This document shows positions 1-11,734 of a DNA stretch of 64,000 bases, piece after piece. The DNA comes from Theobroma cacao (lineage: Eukaryota > Streptophyta > Magnoliopsida > Malvales > Malvaceae), in NCBI RefSeq assembly GCF_000208745.1, contig NC_030853.1, positions 30,328,001 through 30,392,000 on the forward strand. The letters are read 5' to 3'. Under the pieces are notes generated by a model. That model searched no databases and had not been told where the DNA came from. It saw only the letters and a list, made by a program, of their open reading frames with translations. The position numbers and the translations under genes were made by a program. Each line of letters opens with the position of its first letter. The first letter of the stretch is position 1.

Positions 1-59
1 AAATAGGGATTAAACTAAGAAAAGGCTATATTAAGATAACTTAAGATTAAATGGTACCG

Positions 60-345
60 TTCGTAGAATGGGCGTCACGGAGGTGCTAACCATTCTCCGT
101 GCGTAACCGCACTCCCTAACCCATCTCTAAAAAAACGCGGATCAGTTCTCGTTCTTTCGACGGACCTAAAAATAATTTAGGACTTCGTCGATTAAAATCG
201 GGTTAATAGGTGACCAATCACACCTAATAAAAAGATTGGTGGCGACTCCCACAAACTTTGAGATTTTTAATTTTCGCCCCGCGTCTAGCGGACGGGTTCC
301 CGGACCCGCACGTCACGACAAGTACAAAACCAAACATTTCAAAAT
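60..345 (+). mobile_element. LTR-retrotransposon remnant (probably Ty3/gypsy type)
   Basis: This block is clearly less AT-rich than the DNA after it. It carries motifs I recognise from ends of plant gypsy-type LTRs: a GGTGCTAACCATTCTCCG-like segment followed by GCGTAACCGCACTCCC, then GGTGGCGACTCCC near 238–250, which resembles the primer-binding-site junction of Tat/Ogre-like elements, and a CACGACA run near 315. No gag or pol reading frame follows, so it is a solo LTR or a truncated end. The left part may lie outside the window. The family assignment comes from memory of motif patterns, not from an alignment. Confidence 0.5.
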
Positions 346-3300
346 ATTACTGACAAATTTCCCTGTTCATTAGCGTCCGTAATCTTTTTATTCTTCCTTC
401 TTCATGTTACCCCTTCATTTTCTTGTAAAGGGTTTTCACCGTTTTACCGTTTCAATTTCATGGTGAGGTAAATCCCTCGGGTAGAAAATTAGCGCCACCT
501 TTTACGCCTGTAATCACGGTTTGAGCAGTGGTTTGTTTTTTTTTCTGAGAGAGCCAGCAGCGGCTTGCAAAGGAAATAGTCACACAATCAAGTGCTCAAG
601 ATTCTTTAAATATTGGTAAGTGGGTTTTTCGTCCACTTCATTAAATTTGGTTAAATAATAAATACAATTATAAATTATTTATGTCAATTTAAAATATATA
701 AACAAACTGTCCTAGTTCTTTTATACTTTTCATTTAAGAAAAATAGTCATGATGTGGTACTTACACTTATGTCGCATGATGAGGATGAGGTGAGATTTGA
801 ATTTTTTTTTTTATGCAATTAGTATATGATAAAATGGATAAAATATAAGCTAATTATGCTAGTTTTGAACTCTAATATGTGATTTAGCAATTAAAGTTTC
901 ACTGTTCAAAGTTGTGCTCTCTTAGTCTACAAGGAATTTCTTTTAAAAAAAAATTCAGGTTTTTTATGTTGTTAATTAATAACTAATTTTTGCTTAGGCT
1001 CAATTTAATTTATTCAAACAGCTAAATTAATTTCATTGATCCAAAAAAATATAAAATGTGATTTTTTTTAAAAATAAACTAATCATACTTGTTCAATGTA
1101 TTTATTAATTTGCAAATTTCTAATGTTATAATAACCTTGGTCTTCAAATGATATGTTATTTTCATAATGCAGTTATGAATCAGTTTGAAAAAAATGTCAT
1201 CATTCTCATGTTTTCCTACTCTCCTGATATTTTATGTACATATTCAAATGTTCGTAATTCTATATTAGTTACTTCTTTTTCATAACCAATCATCTAGTCT
1301 TCATTAGATGAGTCATCCAACACATGTCCGAAGCAAAACAAAAACAAAGCGTTGGACAAGCCATGTCCCCAACCCCAATGCTCCTTCCAAAAACTTAATC
1401 CCTGATCTTCAACAGACTCGAGAAAAATCCATCACCAATGATCACAACCCCAACCACCAAGTCCCAAAATGTCAAAATTATCAACAAATCAGAGAACACC
1501 AATCAAACTTCCAAACCTGGAGTTTGACCAAACACAAACAATTAGGAATGGAATATTGATGTGTGAAATTTGTTTGTCTGCAAAAAAGATAAGGAAAAAA
1601 AAACTATGATATGGCAAACCAAGCACATCAATATATATATAAATTACTCGAGATTCTATCAAATGTCGGTGACAAATAAAACGCGTGCACAAGTTCGAGC
1701 TAATTTCAAATGCTTTGAAAGTTTAGTAATTAATGATTCTATGACTTAACCATGAAATAATTTTGACCTCAAACTGATTCCAACCTTTGCACAGAATGTC
1801 TCCACCAGGCCGTTTATTAGGTAACCTTTAGAGTGGAAAATCAAATGACTTGTTTTTCCACAAACGTGCTCTGATTAAGCCTAATTAAATTTACTAATAA
1901 AAATCTTTAAATAATTTAAAACATTAATGCTTATCAACATTACTAACAAAACAAGCTGAAACACTCTTCCCTTGTTTTGTGTGTCAGATTTGATGGATGG
2001 ATTGCAATCTTATTCAAAGCTTAGAGTAACAAGTTTCATCATCATTTGTCTTCGTGAACTCCAAGCTCATCTAAAAAGTAGAGAAACAACCTCAATTTTG
2101 CTACAATTTATCAAGCTATTTGACAAAATATTAAGCAGGTGGTGTTATAATTAAAGGAACTTGAAGTAGACACCTGTCTTTATCAATACTTGGGTGGCTG
2201 TCCATGGCTAGCTTTACCATACCGTGCCTTAGTTGAATTCAGTGTGAAGAAAGCCGCATCCTGGACGTTAATTACTTTATTTATTTTTGCCTGAATTGAG
2301 TTAATAACTAAATTTGGTTGGTCAATTTAATTTAATGAAATTCAATTTTTTTGATCGGAAAAATATTAAATGCAATTTTTACGAGATAAGTTTTGTTATT
2401 TACTGTTTTTGTTCATATTAATTTTTCACAACTATTATTATTCATTATAAAAGTATAATAATAAAAAAAAGTTTAAGATATTAAACTCTCAAGGGCAAGC
2501 CTGCAAAGCCCAGGAGAGTGGATTTATCTGTTGAATGTGTCATCGATTGACCTTAAACTTCAATTGATGTACAACGTTGTCTTTAAGGAGGACCAGCAGG
2601 TGTTGTTATGTTCTTGTTCTTGTTCTTGTCATTCCAACCCAGAATTTGAGTCTTGATAATGATTTGTATAGTCCCAGGGAACTATTTATTCTCTGTTGAT
2701 GATGAAAATTCCTTCATCTTTTGAAAAAAAGGATGACCTGCGGCTTGTCATTATTGGCGCTTATACTTTGTTAAAAAGTCTAACTTTGACAAATTCTAGC
2801 GTATATTTTCAAAGCGTAGATTTGCTAATTGTCAATTTACTTCGGCCTCAAACATTTCCCTATTAAATTATATTTTAGAGCAGGCCCACTAATCCCTATT
2901 AAATTATATTTTAGGTAACCTTTTTTCTTTTTGAAAAGTACAGTTTAGGTAAACTAAAGTAAATTAAAATTCTATATAATCCTTCTTCCCAACTGTGAAA
3001 TGGTTTTTTTAATATAAATAAATATTATTTACTTATTTTTTCCTATTAAATTTTCATAATTATTGTTATTCATTGCAAAAATAAATAGAACAATCATGAA
3101 AAATATTCTACATATGTATGTAATGAGTCCATGATTATTAACAAAACAATCACGGAAGTGACCTCTTAGTTAGGTCTCTTAGTTGTTGGTTCCCAGTATC
3201 ATTCGGGTTTAGAACCTCCCCAATATTATTTTGTAGTTCTTGGTTATAAACTTTCCCTTTGAATGCACTAATTCTTCCTTATCATTCAGTATCAATAGTC

Positions 3301-3419
3301 GAACAATTAATTAAATATTAAAATCTTAAATTATTTATATTCTTTTTCTTTAAAAAATTAAAATGGTTTTATTTCGTAAATTTTTGTACAAGCAATTCCA
3401 AGAACAACACATCTATCAC
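346..3419. other. AT-rich intergenic DNA, no gene seen
   Basis: No reading frame here resembles a protein I know, and the short frames present show no domain features. The stretch is dominated by A/T homopolymers. A perfect 22-bp direct repeat occurs at 2857–2878 and 2893–2914 with a 36-bp period. It probably holds degraded transposon sequence next to the LTR remnant at the left edge. Confidence 0.6.
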
Positions 3420-3420
3420 A

Positions 3421-3900
3421 GATCGAAACTTAAGCCTAATCTCGTATGACCTTAAACTCTGAAAATAAAATTTAAGTAAACTAATAAATCATAAATTCAT
3501 ATTTTCAATTCGAAAGACATGCTTATTATGTGGTGAAAAGCTTATATTTATATATTCAAGATCTATCATATTTTTTACTAATATGAGATATGTGACATTA
3601 TACTTCACTTAATTTGCATTGTTTCTTTACTTATAAAGGAGAAAGACTCTTAACTTTACATCTCTCATAAGGGTCCACATCAATGAAAATCCAAATCTAC
3701 TATGATAGCAAATATCATGAGTCGAAACTTACATCCATCCTCCTGCGGTCTTAAACTCTGAAAATAAAGTTAAAGTAAACCTATAAATCACTCACATTCT
3801 TAATTTAAAAAACATATCTGATAAGTGAAAAAAGATTCATATTTATATACTCAAAATCTATTTCATCTCTTATTGATGTGAAATCTATGAGACAATTATG
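3421..3900 (+). repeat. Diverged tandem direct repeat, two copies
   Basis: Copy 1 (about 3421–3605) and copy 2 (about 3720–3900) share the same order of words: GTCGAAACTTA-like start, CCTTAAACTCTGAAAATAAA, a TAAGTAAACTAATAAATCA-like segment, AGACATGCTTAT versus AACATATCTGAT, TATATATTCAAGATCTAT-like, and a GATATGTGACATTAT-like end. Similarity is roughly 70–75% by eye with an offset near 299 bp. It may be a diverged LTR pair or an old tandem duplication. No coding content was seen. Confidence 0.55.
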
Positions 3901-4934
3901 CCGCAATCTATATTCCTTTCCCTCATTAATTTTTTTGTTAATTTGATTGTCTTCTAAATTCTTTCTCTTTGCACTTTCTCTACCTTTAATTACTTGTCCT
4001 TAGTATCAATCAACACCTCGATCTCTCCTTTCTTTTTTTTTCTTTTTGTTAAAATGTATGTAAAGCTGACTAACAACAATATTAAACAAAAATTCTAAAA
4101 TAAAATTATTTCTTTAATAAAATGATAAACCTAATAGATTTAAAGCATATGAAAGTATATCTACAATATTTAAAGCATTTGACCTCAACCAAGCTCTTGT
4201 GGGATCAATTTTAAATTTAAATTAAACATTCTACAAAATTTTATACGATTTGAGTTATTATTTTTTGGTAAAATGTTTGTATATTCACTAAACTTATTGT
4301 AATTGCTGTTGGAAAATTTGCAATAAAGTTTTGGTGTCTTTGTGATAATGATTTTGGATTATAGTCATACTGGTGTGTGGAGATGGGAAGACAAATCAAA
4401 TTGGGAGGGATAGAGAAAGAAGGAAAAGAAAAGGACTGATTATGCTTTTGGACAAAAGAGAATGAGAAAGAACAAGGAAAAAATAGAAAAAAATTGATAA
4501 AATAATATTATTTAATTGTTTTAGATTTTTGTTTTTCACTTCAAAATTATAAGCTATTTTCACTTGTCAATAAAATATTTTTAAATAATTTATTTATTTG
4601 TCTAATTTTTCCATTTTCCATCACAAGGTGTCTTTTTTTTTAAGTTAATAAATATTGAATAAAAATATTATTATTATTATTTAAATTAAATTAAATTATA
4701 AAAATTTTAATATTGTTTTATTTTTCAATTATCTAAAAATAATTATAACTTTTTATATTTGTAAATTACTATCCCCAAACGTTAAGAAGCTAAAAATGTA
4801 CAAAATGGGTCAATGTTTAGAGAGTATGTCAAAAGACTTTTTTTTTATTTTAACATAGAGTTTATATTTGATGCACAGTCAGTGCATGGCTTTTATATAT
4901 TGTCAGTTCACAAAAATGTGTCACTTTATTAAGG
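3901..4934. other. AT-rich intergenic DNA, no gene seen
   Basis: Only poly-A/T tracts and short ATT/TTA repeats are visible. Near 4872–4910 there is a TGCACAGTCAGTGCAT word followed by ATTGTCAGTTCAC, a type of self-complementary word often seen at ends of plant MITE-like elements. It lies just outside the foldback element that follows and may belong to it. Confidence 0.5.
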
Positions 4935-5815
4935 AGGTAAAATAAAAAAAATAGAAATTTAAAATTAAATATTAAAAAATTTATAATAATTAATTAAACA
5001 ATAAATAACATATTTTCGCTTTTCTATCTCTCTCAACCGTTCTTTTTCTTGTTTTCTTTCTTATCTCTCTCCAACTCCATCATCTTCTTCTTCCATCAAA
5101 ATTAGGTTTTGTAAAATTCTATAACTTCGAGAGCAATTATTTTCTTATTCTTCGAATAGGGAAACATACTTCCCAAAAAAGAAGATCGAGGAAAAAAGAT
5201 TCAAATAAATATATTTTATTAGCAGAATTTTAGTAAGTCAACAATTTTGTTTCTAAGTAATAGGATTAACAAGCCAAAAATTGTTCTTTTCCTAGAAGCT
5301 ATATCCCACCTTTCTTTGCCATAGTGTTACAAAGGAAAATTCATTTTCACTTAAATACGTTGATTTTGAAATCCTTATAAACTGGTTAGTAACATCCTAT
5401 CTAAAAATGACTAATCTTCATTTAAAATCTTGAAAATGTGGAGTTTAATTAAAAATTAAAATGGTTATATAAATCTTGTCAAAATTGTTGACTTATAAAG
5501 TTTTGCTAATAAGATTTATTTATTTGAATCTTGTTTCCTCAATCTCTTTTTTTTAAGGTTTAAGAAGAATAAGAAAAGAATTTAAAAATTGCTTTTGAAA
5601 TTATAAGATTTTGCAAAACTTAATTTTAATAGAAGAAGAAAAAGAGGAGAAGAAGATAGTGGAGTTGAGGAAAGATAAAAAAGACAACCAAGCAAAAGAA
5701 TAGCCGAGAGAGATAGAAAAATGAAAATATTTTATTTATTGTTTAATTAATTATTATAAACTTTTTAACATTTAATTTTTAATCTTTTCAAAAAAATTAC
5801 TTTTAAGTCCTAAAA
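4935..5815. repeat. Foldback element: long inverted repeat with ~320-bp arms
   Basis: The left arm (about 4935–5251) and the right arm (about 5478–5815) are reverse complements at roughly 80% by eye, separated by a loop of about 226 bp. Matching landmarks include TTTATAATAATTAATTAAAC, a pyrimidine-rich CTTTTCTATCTCTCTC stretch, CAACTCCATCATCTTCTTC, GATTCAAATAAAT and AGTCAACAATTTTG, each found inverted in the other arm. A transcript would fold into a long imperfect hairpin. No transposase frame lies in the loop, so a non-autonomous foldback or MITE-like element is most likely. Exact ends and target-site duplication were not resolved. Confidence 0.8.
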
Positions 5816-6005
5816 ACTTTTTAGTTTACTGTTTTAACTAGATGGCAAAATTGTCAAGAACAAGACTATGTTCATTGGAGCACAACTATGGCACCTTTGT
5901 GGGAAAAGTTTCTTAGGAAAAGTGCAGAGGCAAAGATCACTCTGAAAATTTCGAAGTCCCTACCGGCAAAGTCATCTCTGCTCTCTTCATTTCAAGAGAA
6001 CAAAG

Positions 6006-6206
6006 ATGGATGATGGGATGAACAACAACTCTTCGTCGAGTTTTTCAATCTCTGAAACTGTGAAGTTTAATGGCAAAGAACTTTCATTTGTCATGGTCTT
6101 TGTGATCCTTACCATCTTCTTCGTTGCTTACATCTGTAACAGAGGTCGCCGCAACGGTGCTGAAGAGAATCCGGCGGGTCAGATAGAGCTTGTTGCCAGG
6201 GTGTGA
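6006..6206 (+). CDS. Putative 66-residue single-pass membrane peptide
   Basis: The short frame has a serine/asparagine-rich N-terminus (about residues 1–20), a hydrophobic segment at about residues 28–45 (ELSFVMVFVILTIFFVAYIC) and a basic NRGRR stretch right after it, then a polar tail. This is the layout expected of a small type I-like or tail-proximal membrane protein. Base composition is clearly less AT-rich than the flanks. A GTATCT donor-like site follows the stop at about 6261. An acceptor-like CAATGCTAG precedes 7671, so the 3' UTR may contain an intron. I recognise no family. It could also be a chance frame or the first exon of a longer gene. Confidence 0.4.
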   Translation: MDDGMNNNSSSSFSISETVKFNGKELSFVMVFVILTIFFVAYICNRGRRNGAEENPAGQIELVARV

Positions 6207-6261
6207 CATCAAGTCTCTCTGCTCTCGGATACTCTCGGATAAAATGCAACTTCATGAAGGT

Positions 6262-7614
6262 ATCTTTATAACCACTTAGCAGTCTATTTGTTTTAGAATG
6301 ATAATTTTGTTTCGTCTGCTTTTAATGATCAATTTTCCAAAAATATATTGTTATAAGACATGGAACTAAGTAATTTCAAATGCAAATTAATCTATTCTTG
6401 TACTTCTCTAGTTCTTGTATTGGAGGTCTTCTTGATAGGTAGATATGTTTGCAAGTTCCAAAATGGTCGAATTGTTTTAGTTGGTCTGTCGGTTATAAGG
6501 GGCATTCTGACCAATATCCTTTGTTTGATCCTCGTACTGCTGATGTTTTGAGTTAAGGAAAAATTCATTCCCATGATATATGAAATTATTCACATTGCTC
6601 TTTCAAAAAAGAAACTCAATGAATCAGGAAGAGGACATGGTGCTTTCTTCCACGTTCCCATTAGAAAGGTCATCTGGGAACAAGGTGCGTTGTTCAACGA
6701 GGACATTAACAGCCTGAAGCTGAGTTAAAAGACCTTTGCATATAAAGTTATTTCCGAGGCATTTTCCAATACACAAAAAAATTCTTCAGCACATGTTGCC
6801 TTCTTTTGGACACCTACCGTGTAAAAGATCTTTGGCCAGGATTTAGAGTATAAATTAACAAACTTGAGGCATCTGGGAAGGTTTGTCTGCTGCTGGTTGG
6901 TTCAATACAGGGCTGTGCAGGGGGTTTCCTTTTGTTTTTATGTGCGTTGCTGTAAGTCAGTGTGTGTATACGAGAGTGTTTGTGTTATGTGTTTAGATGA
7001 GCTGTACAGACTACAGAGGGTATGTGTTTGCTTGTATAGTCATGGACATTGCCCTCTTTTTTGATGACTGTATACATTTTGTTTGCTGGACTTGCCACCA
7101 TTCGAGGGCAGTCACAACTCTGCTCAGAATGGGTGGCGGGTATGATCTTTTGTTTAACCAGGGGTTGATTTTGGGTTCATATGCTTCTATACCAAAGTAT
7201 AGTGGCCTAAAATCCCTTCATTTTTGCAGGGAGAACTACTCCCCCTTAATGATACCTTAACTTTCAAAAAAAAAAAAAGTTCGAGGCATGAGGGTCATAT
7301 GGATGAAGTAATCATGGAAGAACAAGCGGACAAGGGGAGCTCCCCTGCGGTGCTCTTTTGAAACTGCAGATTAACTGTAGAAAAGGCCTTTGGAAAGGAT
7401 TTAGAGTAGACATTTTTGGAGAGCTTAGCTAGTGCTCCTCATCAAAATCACAATGTCGCATATATATCACAGATTTACTAACTTGACATGTATGTGTGTT
7501 TGTGTGAGGAAAGTAGAAAGAGAAAATAGGACACTAACTTGGAGCAATGACACTGTTTCCTCTGTTTTCGATTATCAAGTGTCCTCTTCTGCTATGTTCA
7601 AATCAAATAGTGTC
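6262..7614. other. Non-coding stretch, possibly intron of the small upstream gene
   Basis: No convincing coding frame. A GT-rich segment (about 6860–7000) and partial internal echoes are visible: an AAAAG-CTTTGG-AGGATTTAGAGTA word occurs near 6823–6850 and again near 7381–7407. The stretch may be a 3'-UTR intron of the frame at 6006–6206 or ordinary intergenic DNA. Confidence 0.35.
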
Positions 7615-7995
7615 ATATATCAATGGAACCTATTACTAACTACTGTGTTTATTTCCATTCCAATGCTAGGTTGTTACAGCAAGCTTGGTTCTGTTATGGC
7701 CAAGGAAACTGCTGAATAATGAGTCGTTGAATTGTATCGATGGAACTCTCTAATGTGGCTTTTACTATTATTATTATTATTATCATTGTTGGTGTATAAT
7801 AACAACTCCTTGTTGACTGTTTTGTTAGTATCCATGGAATCATCATACATATGATCCCATGGAATTTTATATGTATCCTATGGATTTTTTTTTGTTGAAT
7901 TTCAATGTGTTTTTGGGCGTATTTTACTTTGAGTGTATCATGGAGTTCTTATTAGTATTGGTTCTTAGAGAATAATTTTGTCCAAATTGAATATA
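7615..7995 (+). repeat. Copy A of a ~380-bp diverged duplication
   Basis: This segment aligns in order with 11735–12120. Shared landmarks are an acceptor-like pyrimidine tract ending CAATGCTAG (CAATGCCAG in copy B), ACTCTCTAATGTGGCTT, TATGGATTTTTTT, GAATTTCAAT-TGTTT, and GAAGTTCTTATTA-like near the end. It looks like the 3' end or terminator region of a duplicated gene. Copy A lies downstream of the small reading frame at 6006–6206. Confidence 0.65.
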
Positions 7996-8127
7996 AACTT
8001 TCAACAATACAAGAGGAGAAACTATTACATATACATCATATCTTGAAATTGGATAATCTATCTTTGATTTTTTTTTTTAATTTTTGTAGATAAACTTTCA
8101 AATTGAATATAAACTTTCAACAATACA
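7984..8127 (+). repeat. 28-bp direct repeat, 116 bp apart
   Basis: The word AAATTGAATATAAACTTTCA, plus eight further matching bases, is present at 7984–8011 and again at 8100–8127, and both copies sit beside a TTTGTCCAAATT word. This suggests a small local duplication at the end of the larger duplicated segment. Confidence 0.8.
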
Positions 8128-8379
8128 TAAGTTTGTCCAAATTACGTTTGACTTAGACACCCCAAAACATTTATGGACATATGGCTGCCTCCACCTCACT
8201 TTTATTTTTTGCAAAATCCTTAGAAGCATGTAGGAACATTCCAATCATTCAACTAATTAAATCTCACCAACCTTACTCTTGGAAAAGGTTGTTGCTCTTC
8301 TCATAACGGCCATAGCATGATATTTATTTATTTAAAATAATAAAAGAATGTTTTATTATTAATTATAATTAATTATATT

Positions 8380-8720
8380 TTAAATCGTGCTTTAGCGGTT
8401 GAAACCAGAAATGGGGGAGATGGTGGGAAAAGGCCAAAGGGTGCATTAGAAAAACTCATGGCAATAGATTTTGTTTGATAATGACACCAGCCTTCTATGG
8501 TAACCGGCTCTCCTGTTGGCAGTAAAATGAATCGCTGCGGATTTGCTTGGTAAGGAGTAAGGACACCAAATTTGTGTAACTGGGTGTAGCCGGTTTCCCA
8601 ACGGACTCTGCCGGTAGACAACCAAGCATGTAAATTTGGTTCCCACCAACCATGGCTGGAGTTGGTGTACCCCATGGGTTGTGTCCCACCTTGTTCTCTT
8701 TTCATTTATCCATAAAGAGT
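8380..8720. other. Less AT-rich block of unknown nature with echo near the ISWI promoter
   Basis: All three minus-strand frames are open for about 190–350 bases, which argues against any one being selected. The words CAAGCATG-AAATT, ACCATGGCT and GAGTTGGTG also occur in the same order at 13076–13116, just upstream of the remodeller gene. It may be a promoter-derived duplicate or transposon fragment. No domain is recognisable. Confidence 0.4.
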
Positions 8721-8874
8721 AATACACGCTTTGTTTTTCATAGAACGGAACGAAGAAGAATAAAAATATTTGGTAGCCATGCAAATTTATCAATGGAGTT
8801 GGTGGATGGGGTTGTTATTGTAATTTTTGTCTCACCAACCTCTCAACACTCCTTCGTGATGAAGTGTCGACGTC

Positions 8875-8882
8875 TATATAAG
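8875..8882 (+). promoter_or_regulatory. TATA-box-like site without a recognisable downstream gene
   Basis: TATATAAG lies just after a GTCGACGTC word and about 30 bp before a CCTCAGTTCACAG segment, matching the spacing of a plant core promoter. Only very short frames follow (for example from 9013), so it may drive a non-coding or decayed gene, or be coincidental. Confidence 0.35.
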
Positions 8883-8975
8883 GGGAGGAAAGGGGGTGTT
8901 CCTCAGTTCACAGCCAATTTTAAAATTTTAAAATTGAAGACCGCAATGCCCATGATGAAATTCATTCCAATTTAA

Positions 8976-11734
8976 ACTTTGTTAGTCCCCTTGCTAATTG
9001 AAGTTCATTAGATGGCTTTCTTTGTCTACAAGGAATTTTTTCAGATTTTGTGTGATTTGAATCGCCTTGTTGAGTTGTAGTCCGTGAAGCGATTTTGGAA
9101 AATTTTAGTGTTTTGGGGGTGGGGAGAATCCAAATGATTTAAATGGTCAATCTGGTGTGAATGCCAAATGATTTTGTGGAAGAATCCAACCAGGCCTTGC
9201 TTTTGGAAACTTACCTGAAGTTTTTGTTGGAAAAGGGACCTTGGAGTGGATTAAAAATAAATTAGTTTAAAACGTCAACCTTGTCATGCTTTGAGATCTC
9301 AATGGCCTTTTTTTAATAATATGTATTCTATATATATATATATAAATATATTATATCTTAAAATTCGTTTATAAATATTTAATCGTCGTGCTTACATACA
9401 CATTGAATTTCGTTGCATGCTATTAGTAAATAATAATATTTGTAAATGTTTAATAAAACGAAAACACTTTTAATTGATAGTCAAAGTTCTATGAGTGCTA
9501 AGGTGGCCATGGCTGACCATGACTTCTTGTTTCCTTTCTCGATTGAATATAACGAGAGTACATATATTTCCACATAAAGGGTTTGGGAAAATTCGCAGNA
9601 TTAAATTATAAAATGTTATGTTAATTAAAAATGGTTCAAATATAAACAAATTAGGTTTATTGTTCCTTTTTTTTATAATAGAAAGAGTTATATATTTTTT
9701 CTTTTTTTTTTCTTTGGGTTGAACGGAGAGTTTTAATTTACTAAATCAAATGTAAATTTCTATTAAAGAAAAGATGGTCAATTACTTTTGCGCTTTTCAC
9801 TGTGCCCACTATCACCTTATCATATATTTAAATGTAATAAAGTGACTTCTCATCTATACCCCAAATGACATGTTTGATTTTGGACATGACTAATGCGGTG
9901 AGAATCGCACATATGTCACGTTTTGTACAATAAATAGCTTAGCTATTCCCTTTCTATTCCCATATTTTCTCTTCACCTTCATTTGGTAAGCAATGTCATA
10001 AGGAATAGTTATTATTTAGTAACAGTTATTTCTTAAAATAAGGTAAAATTCATGCTTAATTAAACTCAAGCTTTTTAATAAAGTTTGCTATTCCATGATT
10101 GAGAGAATAACCTTAAAATGTGATAAGATTAAAAAACTCCTTATAACTTAAAAATATTATAACCTTATACTTATAAATATTTTTTTTTCTTCCCATTTTC
10201 CATCCTAATCTAGTTAAAATCTAAAACAAAATTTTATTTTTATTATATTTTATATAGTTTCACTAGTATTAAAAATTAAAAAAAAAAACATAAACATACA
10301 TATTGAAGCCCATACTTAGTAATTGTAATCAGATTGATAACTAAATCAAATGGGCCTAATCGATGTTGACGCACAACAACTAACCCAAAGTCTAAACAGA
10401 CCTCAACAAGGGTATAAAATCATATCTTAGAAAACCATAATTAAGCCACTCTTTTGGTTTTCTGCACTCTATGTTCTCCCTTTCTGAAACCTTTCCTTTC
10501 TCCTTTTGCCCAGATTTCGATTGCCGGAATAACCTCACCAACCCCCATAACCCCTCAAGCCACTCTTTTATTTAATCAGACTCTTTTTCTCAATCTCGAA
10601 ATTACTAGATCTAGATCCGAAAATTTCAAAAGCCATAAACCCAATAACACTCCTTTTATTGATTTCTCTTGTGTGATTTTTTGTATTATTACGTTTTTTG
10701 GATTTATATAGGTTTTTTTTATCTTGATTTAATTGTATATTTTTTATTTTATTCTGTGGGAGGATTTTTCATTGTAAAACCTGTATAAAATTATCTCTCT
10801 TTCTTTTTTTTTTCATTTTTTGATTTTGATATATTTGTTTTTTGTTAACTAAATACCCAAATAAACTATTAACTATATCAAAAAAATCAATTCAGTTCAA
10901 GTCCTTTCCTCTCAATATTGACTATGACTAGCACTCTTTTATACCATGTCATCCGTCATGTGATAAGTTGACATGCAATTTTAACGATATCACTACCACA
11001 TGGTAGATGATGTGATATTAAATATTATTATTAAAATTTATATACTTATATTTTTAGTCGTAAACATGTCTAATTTTTTTTTTAAAAAAAACCTATCATT
11101 AGTTTTTTTTTTGTTTTAAATCCTTAACCAATCATTTTTTATAAGTGCACAAATCTTAATTAACAACATTTAATACGACGTCATCTTCCATGTCATTTGC
11201 CATGTACCATTAACTAATTTCATTAGTCAATGGTTTGGGAGAAGACTTGTTTGACCTAAAATAAAAATTTAAAAGAGCTAAATTGACTTTTAAAACATAG
11301 TTTATGACCTCTTTTGTTTTGTTTGATCTTTGTTTGTATTCTTCATATTATTTTTAATGTTTACAGGCTTGCTAGCCCAACATTATTATCTTATTGAATT
11401 TTAACTTATTTGGATTATGAAATTATTTGATTATAAATCATCATTCCAAATCAAAATAAATTTGAAAATAAATGAAATTAAACTAATTAAAAACTTAAAT
11501 AAATAAGATTAAATCTGGACAAATATAGTGTCTACATTGCCTATAAGACATAGAATTATTAATAGTTTCATACACAAACTAGATTGACTTGTTTCTAATT
11601 TTTATGATTTCTTGATGTATTTTAATACTAGTTTGCAAAATCCATTGGCAGCCTGTCCATATTAAATTTGAGTTTCCCATCCAATGGTCTTTTCATATTA
11701 AATTCGAGTGTAACAAAACATTCTTTGTGTGAAT
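8976..11734. other. AT-rich intergenic DNA, no gene seen
   Basis: No supported gene. One ambiguous base (n) sits at 9599. Around 10411 a GGTATAAAATC word precedes a C/T-rich stretch (10445–10600) that resembles a promoter and 5' UTR, but the frame there starts at TTG and shows no domain. From about 10860 to 11310 there is low-complexity sequence with TGTGATAT and CATGTCAT words resembling the dispersed AT-rich family at 12300–12690. A short TA repeat lies at about 9330–9345. Confidence 0.5.

Noticed and set aside
8373..8793. Three overlapping minus-strand frames of up to 115 residues
   Set aside because: All three frames are open, none shows a domain or splice context, and composition is the likely cause; kept only as a finding about the block.
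9599..9599. Single ambiguous base (n)
   Set aside because: It marks an unresolved base in the assembly, not a biological feature.
10454..10711. 85-residue frame preceded by a TATA-like word
   Set aside because: The frame begins at TTG, not ATG, and reads like a translated C/T-rich leader; no downstream exons found.
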